From Streptomyces sp. V3I8 (GTDB lineage: Bacteria; Actinomycetota; Actinomycetes; Streptomycetales; Streptomycetaceae): a stretch of 64,000 nt of DNA. Shown piece by piece: positions 47,162 to 55,787 of the stretch. The stretch spans positions 8,246,001 to 8,310,000 of the forward strand of contig NZ_JAUSZL010000002.1 of NCBI RefSeq assembly GCF_030817535.1, read 5' to 3'. Below the pieces are notes generated by a model. That model was not told the origin of the DNA and searched no databases. It saw nothing but the letters and a program-made list of their open reading frames with translations. Within the stretch, counting starts at the first letter, position 1. Every line of letters begins with the position of its first letter. Made by a program: the position numbers and the translations under genes.

Positions 47162-49597
47162 ATGGACAGCACCCCGACCGGACCCGGCGCGACCGGACCT
47201 GACACGACCGGACCTGACACGACCGGACCCGGTACGACCGGACCCAGCAGACGAAGACTCCTCTCCCTCGCCGCGGCGGCCGGTGCCGCCACGGCCCTCG
47301 GCGGCCTGCCCGCCTTCACCGCGACGGCGGCACCACGACGGCCCACCGGAACGCCGCCCCTGAAGGGGAGTTCGCGCGACCGGCTGTGGTGGCGGGCGCC
47401 CGCCGACGAGCACTCGATGATCGAACAGGGCCTGCCCGTCGGCAACGGCCGGCTCGGCGCCCTCGCGAGCAACGACCCCGGCCGCGAACTCCTCCTGATC
47501 ACCGACGCCACGATGTGGACCGGCGGCCTCAACGACACCCTCGACGCCGACGGCCAGTTCCCCTACGACCGTGAGCGGTTCGGCTCGTTCACCCTGCTCG
47601 CCCGCCTCACCGTCGACCTCCCGGACCACGACCTGTCGGCCGTCTCCGGCTACCGCCGCACGCTGGACCTCGCCCAGGGCGTGGTCACCACGTCGTACGT
47701 GCGCTCCGGGATCACGTACGGGCGACAGGTCTTCGCGAGCCGTCCCGACGACGCGGTCGTCCTGCACTTCACACAGAGCGGCGGCGGTCACCACACCGGC
47801 AGCGTCACACTCGAAGGCACCCACGGCGAGACGACGAAGGGCACGCAGTCCTTCGGCGCCGCCTTCCCGAACGGCCTGCGCTACGGGGCGGCCGTGAAGG
47901 CCTACGGCAGCGGCGGCAGCGTCCGGGTGAACGGTGCGCGGATCGACTTCTCGGGCTGCCGGGACCTCACCGTGGTGGTGAGCGGCGGTACGAACTACGC
48001 GCCCGACGCCTCGGCCCACTACCGCGACCCGTCCCTCGACCCCGAGCGGCTGGCCCGTACGAAGGTCGCCGCCGCGTCGGCCCACTCGGCGGACACGCTC
48101 CTGCGCACCCATGCCGCCGACCACCGGGCCCTGTTCGAGCAGCTGGAGATATCCCTCGGTACGTCGTCCGACGAACAGCGCTCCCTGGACACCTGGGAGC
48201 GGATCCGGGCACGTGCCCGCGACGACGTGCCCGATCCCGAACTGGAGGCGGCCTACCTGCAGTTCGGCCGCTACCTGATGATCTCCGGATCCCGTGGCAG
48301 TCTCCCGCTGAACCTCCAGGGCCTGTGGCTGGACGGCAACGACCCGGACTGGATGGGCGACTACCACACGGACATCAACCTCCAGATGAACTACTGGATG
48401 GCCGACCGGGCGGGCCTGTCCCCGTGCTTCGACGCGCTCACCGACTACTGCCTCGCCCAGCTCCCGTCCTGGACGAAGCTCACCCATGATCTCTTCGACG
48501 ACCCGCGCAACCGCTACCGCAACTCCACCGGGAGGACCGCCGGCTGGACGGTCGCCGTCTCCACCAACATCCACGGCGGCAACGGCTGGTGGTGGCACCC
48601 GGCGGGCAACGCCTGGCTGTGCACCACCCTGTGGGAACACTACGAGTTCACCGGTTCGCGCGCGCACCTGGCGAGGATCTACCCGCTCCTGAAGGGCGCC
48701 TGCGAGTTCTGGGAGGCACGCCTCGTCACCACGACCCTCCCCGGCACCTCGAAAGAGGTGCTCGTCGCCGACAGCGACTGGTCGCCCGAGCACGGCCCGC
48801 TCGACGCCAAGGGCATCACCTACGCGCAGGAACTGGTGTGGGCCCTGTTCGCCAACTACCGCACCGCCGCGGCCGAGCTGAAGAAGGACACCGCCTACGC
48901 GAAGACGGTCGCCGGCCTCCAGGAGCGGCTGTACCTGCCCGGGGTGAGCCCGAAGACGGGCTGGCTGGAGGAGTGGATGTCGCCCGACAACCTCGGCGAG
49001 ACCACCCACCGGCACCTGTCCCCACTCGTCGGACTCTTCCCCGGTGACCGCATCCGGCCTGACGACTCCACCCCACCCGAGATCGTCGAGGGCGCGACGG
49101 CCCTGCTCACCGCACGCGGCATGGAGAGCTTCGGCTGGGCGAACGCCTGGCGCAGCCTGTGCTGGGCCCGCCTCAAGAACGCGGAGAAGGCCTATCAGCT
49201 GGTCGTCAACAACCTCCGCCCCTCGACCGGCGGCGGCAACGGCACGGCGCCGAACCTCTTCGACATCTACGAGGTCGAGAAGGGCCGCGGCATCTTCCAG
49301 ATCGACGCCAACTTCGGCACCCCGGCGGCGATGATCGAGATGCTCCTGTACTCCCGCCCCGGCCACCTCGAACTGCTGCCCGCCCTGCCCGAGGCGTGGG
49401 CCGCGTCCGGGTCCGTCACGGGGGTCGGCGCCCGGGGAGGCTTCGTCGTCGACCTGCGCTGGCGCGACGGCAGACCGGAACAGGCACGGATCCGCAGCGT
49501 CGGCGGCCGGACGACCACGGTCACGTACGGGGACACCTCCCGCACGGTGACCCTGAAGCCCGGCGCGTCCGTCACCCTGCGGGACTTCGCCCGATGA
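47162..49597 (+). CDS. GH95 alpha-L-fucosidase/alpha-L-galactosidase, Tat-exported
   Basis: 811 aa. Twin-arginine signal SRRRLLSLAAAAG after a TTGP repeat. GH95 landmarks: WWRAPADEHSMIEQGLPVGNGRLGA, ATMWTGGLNDT, LQFGRYLMISGSRGSLPLNLQGLW, GDYHTDINLQMNYWMAD, WWWHPAGNAWLC, RGIFQIDANFGTPAAMIEML. An alpha/alpha barrel family that cleaves alpha-1,2-fucose or alpha-L-galactose. Starts 28 bp after the GH27 stop and overlaps the next gene by ATGA. Probably strips capping sugars outside the cell. Confidence 0.92.
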   Translation: MDSTPTGPGATGPDTTGPDTTGPGTTGPSRRRLLSLAAAAGAATALGGLPAFTATAAPRRPTGTPPLKGSSRDRLWWRAPADEHSMIEQGLPVGNGRLGALASNDPGRELLLITDATMWTGGLNDTLDADGQFPYDRERFGSFTLLARLTVDLPDHDLSAVSGYRRTLDLAQGVVTTSYVRSGITYGRQVFASRPDDAVVLHFTQSGGGHHTGSVTLEGTHGETTKGTQSFGAAFPNGLRYGAAVKAYGSGGSVRVNGARIDFSGCRDLTVVVSGGTNYAPDASAHYRDPSLDPERLARTKVAAASAHSADTLLRTHAADHRALFEQLEISLGTSSDEQRSLDTWERIRARARDDVPDPELEAAYLQFGRYLMISGSRGSLPLNLQGLWLDGNDPDWMGDYHTDINLQMNYWMADRAGLSPCFDALTDYCLAQLPSWTKLTHDLFDDPRNRYRNSTGRTAGWTVAVSTNIHGGNGWWWHPAGNAWLCTTLWEHYEFTGSRAHLARIYPLLKGACEFWEARLVTTTLPGTSKEVLVADSDWSPEHGPLDAKGITYAQELVWALFANYRTAAAELKKDTAYAKTVAGLQERLYLPGVSPKTGWLEEWMSPDNLGETTHRHLSPLVGLFPGDRIRPDDSTPPEIVEGATALLTARGMESFGWANAWRSLCWARLKNAEKAYQLVVNNLRPSTGGGNGTAPNLFDIYEVEKGRGIFQIDANFGTPAAMIEMLLYSRPGHLELLPALPEAWAASGSVTGVGARGGFVVDLRWRDGRPEQARIRSVGGRTTTVTYGDTSRTVTLKPGASVTLRDFAR
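47176..47245 (+). repeat. 15-bp tandem repeats in the GH95 N-terminus
   Basis: Four-plus copies of a GACCGGACCTGACAC-type unit encode (TGPDT/TGPGT)n immediately before the Tat motif. In-frame expansion of a flexible N-terminus. Confidence 0.75.
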
Positions 49598-50811
49598 CGG
49601 CCCGGCTCGCCCGTGCGGGCGCTCTCGTGACGCTGCTGGTGTGCGCCGCCGCCGTCCGGGCCCCCGCGGCGACCGCCCAGGGGCCCGCCGCCCGCCACGA
49701 CGTGGTCACCTGGGGCGCGAGCGCGGACCGGACGGGGGACGCCGTGCCCGACCGCAGCTACCGACTGGTCGTGCGCACCAGCGTGGCGGGGGACGACCTG
49801 CGCGTCAGACTCTCCAACGCCTTCGGGGACCGGCCGGTGACCTTCGACAGCGTCTACGCGGGCCTGCGGCGGTCGGGCGCGGAGCTGGTCCCCGGAAGCA
49901 ACCGGCGGCTGACCTTCGGCGGTGCCCGGTCCGTCACGGTCCCGGCCGGCGCCACCGCGTACAGCGACCCGCTGCCGGGTCGGCTGCCCGCCGCGGCCGA
50001 CCTGGTCGTCAGCGTGCACACACGGGCGGCGGGCGGTCCGGCGACCGGCCACGGCATGGCCATGCAGACGTCGTACGCCGCCACCGGCGACCACACCGGG
50101 GAGGAGGGGGCGGCGAACTGGACCGAGCGCACCGGCTCCTGGTTCTACCTCGACGCGGTCACCGTACGGACACCGGCCGACGTCGGAGCGGTCGTCGCGC
50201 TCGGGGACTCCGTCACCGACGGCTGGCAGTCCACCGGCGACCTGAACCGCCGCTGGCCCGACTACCTCGCCCGCCGGCTCCGGGCGGCCGGCGGCCCGGT
50301 CGCGGGAGTCGCCAACGAGGGGATCTCCGGGAACAAGGTCCTTGCGGACGGCGCCGGGCAGAGCGCCCTCAACCGGCTGGACCGTGACGTGCTGTCCCAC
50401 CCGGGCGTCCGTACGGTCGTCCTCTTCGAGGGCGTCAACGACATCAAGGCGCACACGGGCGTCACGGCCGCGGACCTGGTCGCGGGCTACCGCGAGGTCG
50501 TCGCCCGCGCGCACGAGGCGGGCATGTGCGTCGTCGGCGCCACCGTCGCACCCTTCAAGGGCTGGTCCGAATGGGACACCGCCGCCGAGTCCGTACGACA
50601 GGAGGTCAACGAGTTCATCAGGGACAGCGGTGAGTTCGACGCCGTCACCGACTTCGACCGCGTCCTGCGCAGTCCCTACGACCACGAACGGATCCTCCCC
50701 GTCTTCGACGGGGGCGACCACCTGCACCCCAACGACAAGGGAATGCAGGCGATGGCCGACTCCGTCGACCTCGACGGCCTGCGCTGCGACCGCGGCGCCA
50801 CGGCCGGCTGA
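49594..50811 (+). CDS. Secreted SGNH/GDSL-type hydrolase (esterase)
   Basis: 405 aa. Signal peptide ends near ATAQG. An N-terminal jelly-roll about 35-190 (VVTWGASADRTGDAV, LRVRLSNAFGDRPVTF) precedes the SGNH domain: VVALGDSVTDG (Ser), a Gly/Asn block (LFEGVNDIKAH), and FDGGDHLHPNDKG (Asp/His). Such enzymes deacetylate polysaccharides or esters. ATGA overlap with GH95 shows one operon with the two glycosidases. Confidence 0.88.
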   Translation: MTARLARAGALVTLLVCAAAVRAPAATAQGPAARHDVVTWGASADRTGDAVPDRSYRLVVRTSVAGDDLRVRLSNAFGDRPVTFDSVYAGLRRSGAELVPGSNRRLTFGGARSVTVPAGATAYSDPLPGRLPAAADLVVSVHTRAAGGPATGHGMAMQTSYAATGDHTGEEGAANWTERTGSWFYLDAVTVRTPADVGAVVALGDSVTDGWQSTGDLNRRWPDYLARRLRAAGGPVAGVANEGISGNKVLADGAGQSALNRLDRDVLSHPGVRTVVLFEGVNDIKAHTGVTAADLVAGYREVVARAHEAGMCVVGATVAPFKGWSEWDTAAESVRQEVNEFIRDSGEFDAVTDFDRVLRSPYDHERILPVFDGGDHLHPNDKGMQAMADSVDLDGLRCDRGATAG

Positions 50812-50883
50812 CGGCACCGCCGTGCGTGCGTGCGGGACCGCTCGGTAGCGTGGGCACCTCGACCACGCTACGGAGGCCACCAC

Positions 50884-51732
50884 ATGACCCGCCCGATCAC
50901 CGTGGGAGCAGACGGCTCCGCCGAATCCCTGGCCGCCGTGCACTGGGCGGCCAGGGAAGCGGTACGCCGCTCGCTCCCGCTGCGCATCGTGCACGCCCGG
51001 GAGAAGTCCGACGCCGAGGACCGGACGGCGGACGTCCGGGAGGCGCTGGTGCGGACCGCGGGCGACGTCGCCGGACACCATCGCGGCCTGACGGTGACCA
51101 CCGACCTCCTCGACGGCGACCCGGTCGAGGCGCTGATCGCCGCCGCCGCGGACGCCGGGACGCTGGTGCTCGGCTCGCGCGGCCACGGCGCGATCGTCGG
51201 CTTCCTGCTCGGCTCCGTCGGCCAGCAGGTCATCGCCGGCTCGACGCGGCCCGTCGTGCTCGTACGCGCCGGTGACCGGGCCGAGTCGGAGGCGGCGGGC
51301 CGCGAGATCGTCGTCGGACAGCAGGGCGGCCCCGGCGACAGCGCGGCCGCGCTGGAATTCGCCTTCGGGGCGGCGCTGGCACGCGGCGCCGCCCTGCGTG
51401 TCGTACGGGCCTGGGCCCTGCCCACCGTCTTCACCTACAGCCCCGGCTCGCTGGCGCTCGCCGACGAGGCCGGTGGCCTGGAACAGTACGAGAGGAAGGC
51501 GCTCGCCGAAGCGCTGCGGCCGTGGCTGGAGCGGTTCCCCGAGGTCAAGGTGACGGAGCACGTCGAGATGGGCAGCGCGGGCGAGGTGCTGCTGTCGGTG
51601 GCGGCGCGGGCCCAGCTGATGGTGGTCGGCCGGCGCGCGCACCGCTCGGCCGTGGGCTCACGGATCGGCTCGGTCGCCCACGCGGTCGTCCATCACGCGC
51701 CCTCCCCGGTCGCGGTCGTCCCGCCGGCCTGA
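50884..51732 (+). CDS. Universal stress protein, tandem UspA
   Basis: 282 aa, two UspA domains: TVGADGSAESLAAVHWAAREA with nucleotide motif VLGSRGHGAIVGFLLGSVGQQVI, and a second degenerate unit with VVGRRAHRSAVGSRIGSVAHAVVHHAP. The first copy has the G2xG9xG(S/T) ATP-binding pattern. Convergent with the DUF4032 gene; the two 3' ends overlap by 40 bp. Confidence 0.88.
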   Translation: MTRPITVGADGSAESLAAVHWAAREAVRRSLPLRIVHAREKSDAEDRTADVREALVRTAGDVAGHHRGLTVTTDLLDGDPVEALIAAAADAGTLVLGSRGHGAIVGFLLGSVGQQVIAGSTRPVVLVRAGDRAESEAAGREIVVGQQGGPGDSAAALEFAFGAALARGAALRVVRAWALPTVFTYSPGSLALADEAGGLEQYERKALAEALRPWLERFPEVKVTEHVEMGSAGEVLLSVAARAQLMVVGRRAHRSAVGSRIGSVAHAVVHHAPSPVAVVPPA

Positions 51733-52985
51733 GCGGTCCCCGCGTCCTCCTCGGCGTCCGCCGGGGGCGACAGCGTGTCCCGCACCTTCGGCAGGATGGT
51801 GGTGACGTAGTCCTCGACGACGGCGTCCAGGTCGAGGTCGTGCTGCGACCGCTCGGACAGGTACCAGCGGTGTTCGAGGAGTTCGTGGTAGAGCTCGGCC
51901 GGATCCATGGACCCGCGCAGGTCCGGGGGTATCGCCCGCACGGTGGGCCGGAAGACGTCCCGGACCCACCGGTGGGCCAGCACCTCCGGCCGGGCGGCCA
52001 GGGGGTCGCCCGGGGCGTGGTCGTCCTGGGTGGCCATCCAGCTCTCCAGGTCGTTCAGCAGGCGCCGCGCCTGGTTCTCCTCGGTGTCGAGCCCCGTCAG
52101 GCGCAGCAGTTGACGCTGGTGGTGCCCGGCGTCGACGACCTTCGGCACGAACGTGACGGTGTCGCCGTCCGGGGAGTGCCCGATCTGCATCTCGGCGACG
52201 TCGAAGCCGAGCTCGTTGAGGCGCCGGATCCGGCGGTCGATGTAGTGGTGCTTGCCCGCCGGGTACACCGACGTCCGGGTGAGCTCCTGCCACAGCCCTT
52301 CGTAGCGCCGGCAGATCTCCCTGCCGAACTCGATCGGGTCCACCGACGGGTGCAGCGCGCCGGAGGCCTCCAGGTCCAGCAGCTCCCCGCTGATGTTGAC
52401 CCGTGCCAGATCGAGGTCGTACTCCCGCTGCCCGGGGCTCAGTTGCGGGTGCACCTCGCCGGTCTCGGCGTCGACGAGGTACGCGGCGTACGCCCCGGCG
52501 TCCCGGCGGAACAGCGTGTTCGACAGCGAGCAGTCGCCCCAGGCGAACCCCGCCAGGTGCAGCCGGACCAGCAGCACGGCCAGCGCGTCCATGAGCCGGT
52601 GCATGGTGGCGGGCCGCATGGTCGTCTCGAACATCGACCGGTAGGGCATCGAGCCGCCCAGGTGCCGGGTGATGAGGACGGACTCCAGCGGCTCGCCCGC
52701 CCCGTCGGTGCGGCCGGTGACCACGGCGAGCGGGTCGACCGCCGGGATGTTCAGCCGGTCGAGACCGCGCAGCAGTTCGTACTCGCGCAGCGCGGGCCGC
52801 TCCGCGAGCTCCTTGACCGCCACGACCTCCGCGCCGGCGCGCGCGTACCGCACCACGTGCCGTGAGATGCCCCGCGGCAGCGGGACCAGAAGGTGCTCGG
52901 GCCACTCCTCCAGGGGTACGTCCCAGGGCAGGTCGAGCAGGAGCGCGGGGTGCTCCGGGTTGGTGGCGCTGATCTGCAATGCCAT
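51693..52985 (-). CDS. DUF4032 kinase-like protein
   Basis: 430 aa. Kinase-like lobe: VAVKELAERPALREYELLR (Lys), MDALAVLLVRLHLAGFAWGDCSLSNTLF (catalytic-loop analogue GDCSLSN), YLVDAETGE (DFG-like Asp). The DUF4032 C-terminal domain follows (YHHH-like IDRRIRRLNELGFDV). Cytoplasmic. Likely phosphotransfer to an unknown target. Start ATG 52985 with AGGG 10 nt upstream. Overlaps the convergent USP gene by 40 bp. Confidence 0.8.
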   Translation of the reverse strand: MALQISATNPEHPALLLDLPWDVPLEEWPEHLLVPLPRGISRHVVRYARAGAEVVAVKELAERPALREYELLRGLDRLNIPAVDPLAVVTGRTDGAGEPLESVLITRHLGGSMPYRSMFETTMRPATMHRLMDALAVLLVRLHLAGFAWGDCSLSNTLFRRDAGAYAAYLVDAETGEVHPQLSPGQREYDLDLARVNISGELLDLEASGALHPSVDPIEFGREICRRYEGLWQELTRTSVYPAGKHHYIDRRIRRLNELGFDVAEMQIGHSPDGDTVTFVPKVVDAGHHQRQLLRLTGLDTEENQARRLLNDLESWMATQDDHAPGDPLAARPEVLAHRWVRDVFRPTVRAIPPDLRGSMDPAELYHELLEHRWYLSERSQHDLDLDAVVEDYVTTILPKVRDTLSPPADAEEDAGTAQAGGTTATGEGA

Positions 52986-53190
52986 CGCTCGCGTGCCCTG
53001 CCTCACGGTCGTCCGTCATGTCGCGTCGTGCGTCTCGCAGGAGCATCTCCGCACCTGGACGGCCCTTTCGTCAACACGACGGTCCGGCCTGTCCGCGGAG
53101 GGCGGTCGCGCCGGGAGATCCGGAATCGGCTTCGCACACCTGAAAAAAGGATTCCGAATTGGTCGACGCCGAAATTCGGAGCGGAAGTGC

Positions 53191-53231
53191 GGGAGGGAGG
53201 AAAAGGCGGGAGGGGGGAGGAAGAGGGAGGG
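53191..53231 (+). repeat. Polypurine tract (G-quadruplex prone)
   Basis: GGGAGGGAGGAAAAGG, then CGGGAGGGGGG and AGGAAGAGGGAGGG: 41 nt with a single pyrimidine and at least four G-runs of three or more. Unusual in this genome's intergenic DNA; may form a quadruplex or triplex. Confidence 0.6.
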
Positions 53232-53448
53232 TTTCCCGGCCCGCGACCTTGGCGTACCGATTCGAACACACCGCCCGGCGCGCGCCGTCCGGACCGCCCG
53301 GGACGGCCTCGCCGGCGCCGGTCGTAGGACGTGATGTGCAGCACCCCGGGGCGGCGGCCGTGGCGCCTGGGGTGCAGGTTCTGGCTGCGCACGGCTTGAT
53401 CGTCGATCAACTGGGGCGAAATCCCTGGCCAGTGCCCATTCCGCGCAT

Positions 53449-53478
53449 TTGACACCTCGTCGCCCGCAGAGATAGGAA
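53449..53478 (+). promoter_or_regulatory. Housekeeping-type promoter
   Basis: TTGACA (53449-53454), 18-bp spacer, TAGGAA (53473-53478), 29 bp before the GTG of the hypothetical gene. Confidence 0.55.
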
Positions 53479-53506
53479 GCAGCCCTCTGAGGTCGAGAGG
53501 TGGACC

Positions 53507-54040
53507 GTGTACGAACCGAATGTGGTCGGGGACTGGCAGGAGTACGACGACGGGCATGCCGGCCTGCGCGTCCGCGTCCACGGCCTGGAAAAGGCCGAGC
53601 CGTCACGCGGGCGGGACGACGCCGCCGAAGGGCTGGTCTACTTCCGGTTCCGGGTGACCGTCGAGAACCGTGCGACGGAACACTTCGGTATTCACCTCGA
53701 AGACGGCCAACTCGACATCCGTACCGGAAGCGACGGCGAAAGCGCCTTCCTGGACTGGCGCAACTCCCAGTTCATCGAGGGCTTCGACGTCTACCCGCTG
53801 CGCCGGGTCACCTCCGTCCTGTACGCCGCCGCGCCGGAGGGCTGCCTCTCCCTGGTGGACGTCCAGGTCCAGTTGAAGGTCGACGACGAGTGGACCGAGC
53901 GCTACCTCTGGTCGGGCGGCATCGGTGTGCACGACTCGTCCGTCGGCGTCGGCGCCCGTACCGACTCGGCCGTGGACAGTCTCGCCGACCAGGTGATCAG
54001 TTTCCTGGAGCGGGAGGCGGGGCCGGGCCCGGCCTCGTGA
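53507..54040 (+). CDS. Hypothetical protein, conserved in Streptomyces
   Basis: 177 aa, no signal or membrane segment. Alternating beta-strands (LRVRVHGLEKAE, GLVYFRFRVTVENRATEHFGI, SLVDVQVQLKVDDEWTERYLW) suggest an immunoglobulin-like/DUF4352-type sandwich. GTG start with GAGAGG upstream and a promoter at 53449. Function unknown. Confidence 0.75.
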   Translation: MYEPNVVGDWQEYDDGHAGLRVRVHGLEKAEPSRGRDDAAEGLVYFRFRVTVENRATEHFGIHLEDGQLDIRTGSDGESAFLDWRNSQFIEGFDVYPLRRVTSVLYAAAPEGCLSLVDVQVQLKVDDEWTERYLWSGGIGVHDSSVGVGARTDSAVDSLADQVISFLEREAGPGPAS

Positions 54041-54106
54041 CGCGCTCCACGCGGTCCGGCCTGCCGGGACGTCCGGGACCCCGGGAGGTCGCTGGGAGGC
54101 CCGTGC

Positions 54107-55060
54107 TCAGCCGGTCCGGGCGTCGTGGTCCAGTGCCTCCGCCGCTTCCGCCGTCACGGCCCGCGCGACGGCCGCCAGGGCCGGGAAGTCGAGCTTCCAC
54201 TGCTGCCAGAACAGCGGAACGTCGATGTGCCGGTCCGGCGCGAGCCGCACGAACCGTCCCGCCCGCAGCAGCGGGTCCGCCTGCACCTCGGGGACCATGC
54301 CCCAGCCCATTCCGGCGGCGACGGCCCCGACGAACCCCTCCGACGTCGGCACCAGGTGCCGCACCGCACTCGCGCCGCGACGGCCGTGCGGCGTGCCCCG
54401 GGCCGCTTCGCCGCCGTGGAGCAGCGTGCGGACGAACGCGTCCTGCAGATCGTCCCGCCGGTCGAAGGCGACCACCGGCACGTCGCCCAGGACCTCCCGC
54501 AACGGTGTGCCGGGCCGTCCGCCGAGCCACCGCCCCACGAAGGACGGGCTCGCCACCGGCACGTACCGCATGCGCCCGAGGCCGTGGACGGAGCAGCCCG
54601 CCACCGCCTCCGGCGACGAGGTGACGGCCGCCATCACCAGCCCCTCCCGCAGCAGCGCGGCCGTGTGGTCCTGGTCCTCGCGGCGCAGCTCGTAGCAGAG
54701 CGGCAGATCCCCGGGCACGCGCGTGAGCGCGGGCAGGAACCAGGTCGCCAGCGAGTCGGCGTTCACCGCGATCGACAGCCGGGTCGGTTCCCCGGCGCCG
54801 GACATGCCCAGCTCGGCCCGTGTGTCGCGCTCGAGACCGGCGAGCCGGCGCGCGAAACGCACGACCGCCTCACCGGACTCGGTCGGCCGGACCGGCTTCG
54901 TACGCAGCAACAGCACGCGCCCGGTGCGCTGTTCGAGGGCCTTGACCCGCTGGCTCACCGCGGACGGCGTCACGTGCAGCACGGCGGCCGCGGCGTCGAA
55001 GGTGCCCTCGTCCACGACGGCCAGCAGGGTCCGCACCTGGTCGAGCGGCAGGTCGGTCAT
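54107..55060 (-). CDS. ArgP/LysG-type LysR regulator
   Basis: 317 aa. N-terminal LysR HTH (VRTLLAVVDEGTFDAAAAVLHVTPSAVSQRVKALEQRTGRVLL) and effector domain. Divergent from a LysE exporter, the classic lysG/argP arrangement that activates export of lysine/arginine when they accumulate. An imperfect inverted repeat lies between the two genes. Confidence 0.9.
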   Translation of the reverse strand: MTDLPLDQVRTLLAVVDEGTFDAAAAVLHVTPSAVSQRVKALEQRTGRVLLLRTKPVRPTESGEAVVRFARRLAGLERDTRAELGMSGAGEPTRLSIAVNADSLATWFLPALTRVPGDLPLCYELRREDQDHTAALLREGLVMAAVTSSPEAVAGCSVHGLGRMRYVPVASPSFVGRWLGGRPGTPLREVLGDVPVVAFDRRDDLQDAFVRTLLHGGEAARGTPHGRRGASAVRHLVPTSEGFVGAVAAGMGWGMVPEVQADPLLRAGRFVRLAPDRHIDVPLFWQQWKLDFPALAAVARAVTAEAAEALDHDARTG

Positions 55061-55068
55061 CACGAACG

Positions 55069-55092
55069 CTAAGGATACGTAAGAATCTTTAG
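55069..55092. promoter_or_regulatory. LysR-type binding site between argP-like gene and lysE
   Basis: CTAAGGAT, 8-bp spacer, ATCTTTAG: 8-bp arms with one mismatch in an unusually AT-rich stretch. Suits the ArgP/LysG activator of the exporter. Inferred. Confidence 0.6.
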
Positions 55093-55121
55093 CTGTACTT
55101 CTCCCTGGCCCGCTTCCTAAC

Positions 55122-55787
55122 GTGGACGCCGTGAACAGCGCTCTGACCGCCACGGCCGCCGGGTTCGGCACCGGCCTCTCCCTGATCGTCGCCATCGGCG
55201 CCCAGAACGCCTTCGTCCTGCGCCAGGGCGTCCGCCGTGACGCGGTGCTCGCGGTGGTGGGCATCTGCGCCCTGTCCGACGCGGTGCTCATCGCGCTGGG
55301 CGTCGGCGGGGTCGGCGCGGTCGTGGTGGCCTGGCCGTCGGTGCTGACCGCGGTCGCGCTGATCGGCGGCGTCTTCCTGATCGGGTACGGGTGCCTCGCC
55401 GCGCGGCGGGTCCTGCGGCCCGCGGAGCTGGGCATGGAGGCCGAAGGCGCCGGGGCCGCGGGGGCCGCCGGACCGGCGGGGACGGCCGGGGCGCCCGGCT
55501 CGCGGCGGCGGGCCGTACTCACCTGCCTGGCGATGACCTGGCTGAACCCGCACGTCTATCTGGACACCGTGTTCCTGCTCGGCTCCATCGCCGCCGACCG
55601 CGGGCCCTGGCGCTGGACCTTCGGCCTCGGCGCGGTGACCGCCAGCCTGGTCTGGTTCGCCGCGCTCGGCTTCGGCGCCCGGCTGCTCGGCCCGCTGCTG
55701 GCCCGGCCGTCGGCGTGGCGGGTGCTGGACGCCCTGATCGCCGCGACGATGATCGTGCTCGGGGTCACGCTGATCGCCGGGGCGTGA
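55122..55787 (+). CDS. LysE-family amino-acid exporter
   Basis: 221 aa with five to six membrane segments: GFGTGLSLIVAIGAQNAFVLRQG, VGICALSDAVLIALGVGG, AVLTCLAMTWLNPHVYLDTVFLLGSI. These are LysE hallmarks. A cytoplasmic loop of Gly/Ala/Pro repeats lies between segments. GTG at 55122 is probably leaderless (TAACGT -10 just upstream); GTG 55131 is an alternative. Exports basic amino acids, presumably controlled by the divergent LysR gene. Confidence 0.9.
   Translation: MDAVNSALTATAAGFGTGLSLIVAIGAQNAFVLRQGVRRDAVLAVVGICALSDAVLIALGVGGVGAVVVAWPSVLTAVALIGGVFLIGYGCLAARRVLRPAELGMEAEGAGAAGAAGPAGTAGAPGSRRRAVLTCLAMTWLNPHVYLDTVFLLGSIAADRGPWRWTFGLGAVTASLVWFAALGFGARLLGPLLARPSAWRVLDALIAATMIVLGVTLIAGA

Larger units (their letters stand above)
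52986..53506. other. 521-bp intergenic region with polypurine tract
   Basis: Upstream of both DUF4032 (minus) and a hypothetical gene (plus). Contains a 41-nt G/A tract at 53191-53231 and a TTGACA/TAGGAA promoter near the hypothetical gene. No coding potential beyond that. Confidence 0.5.
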
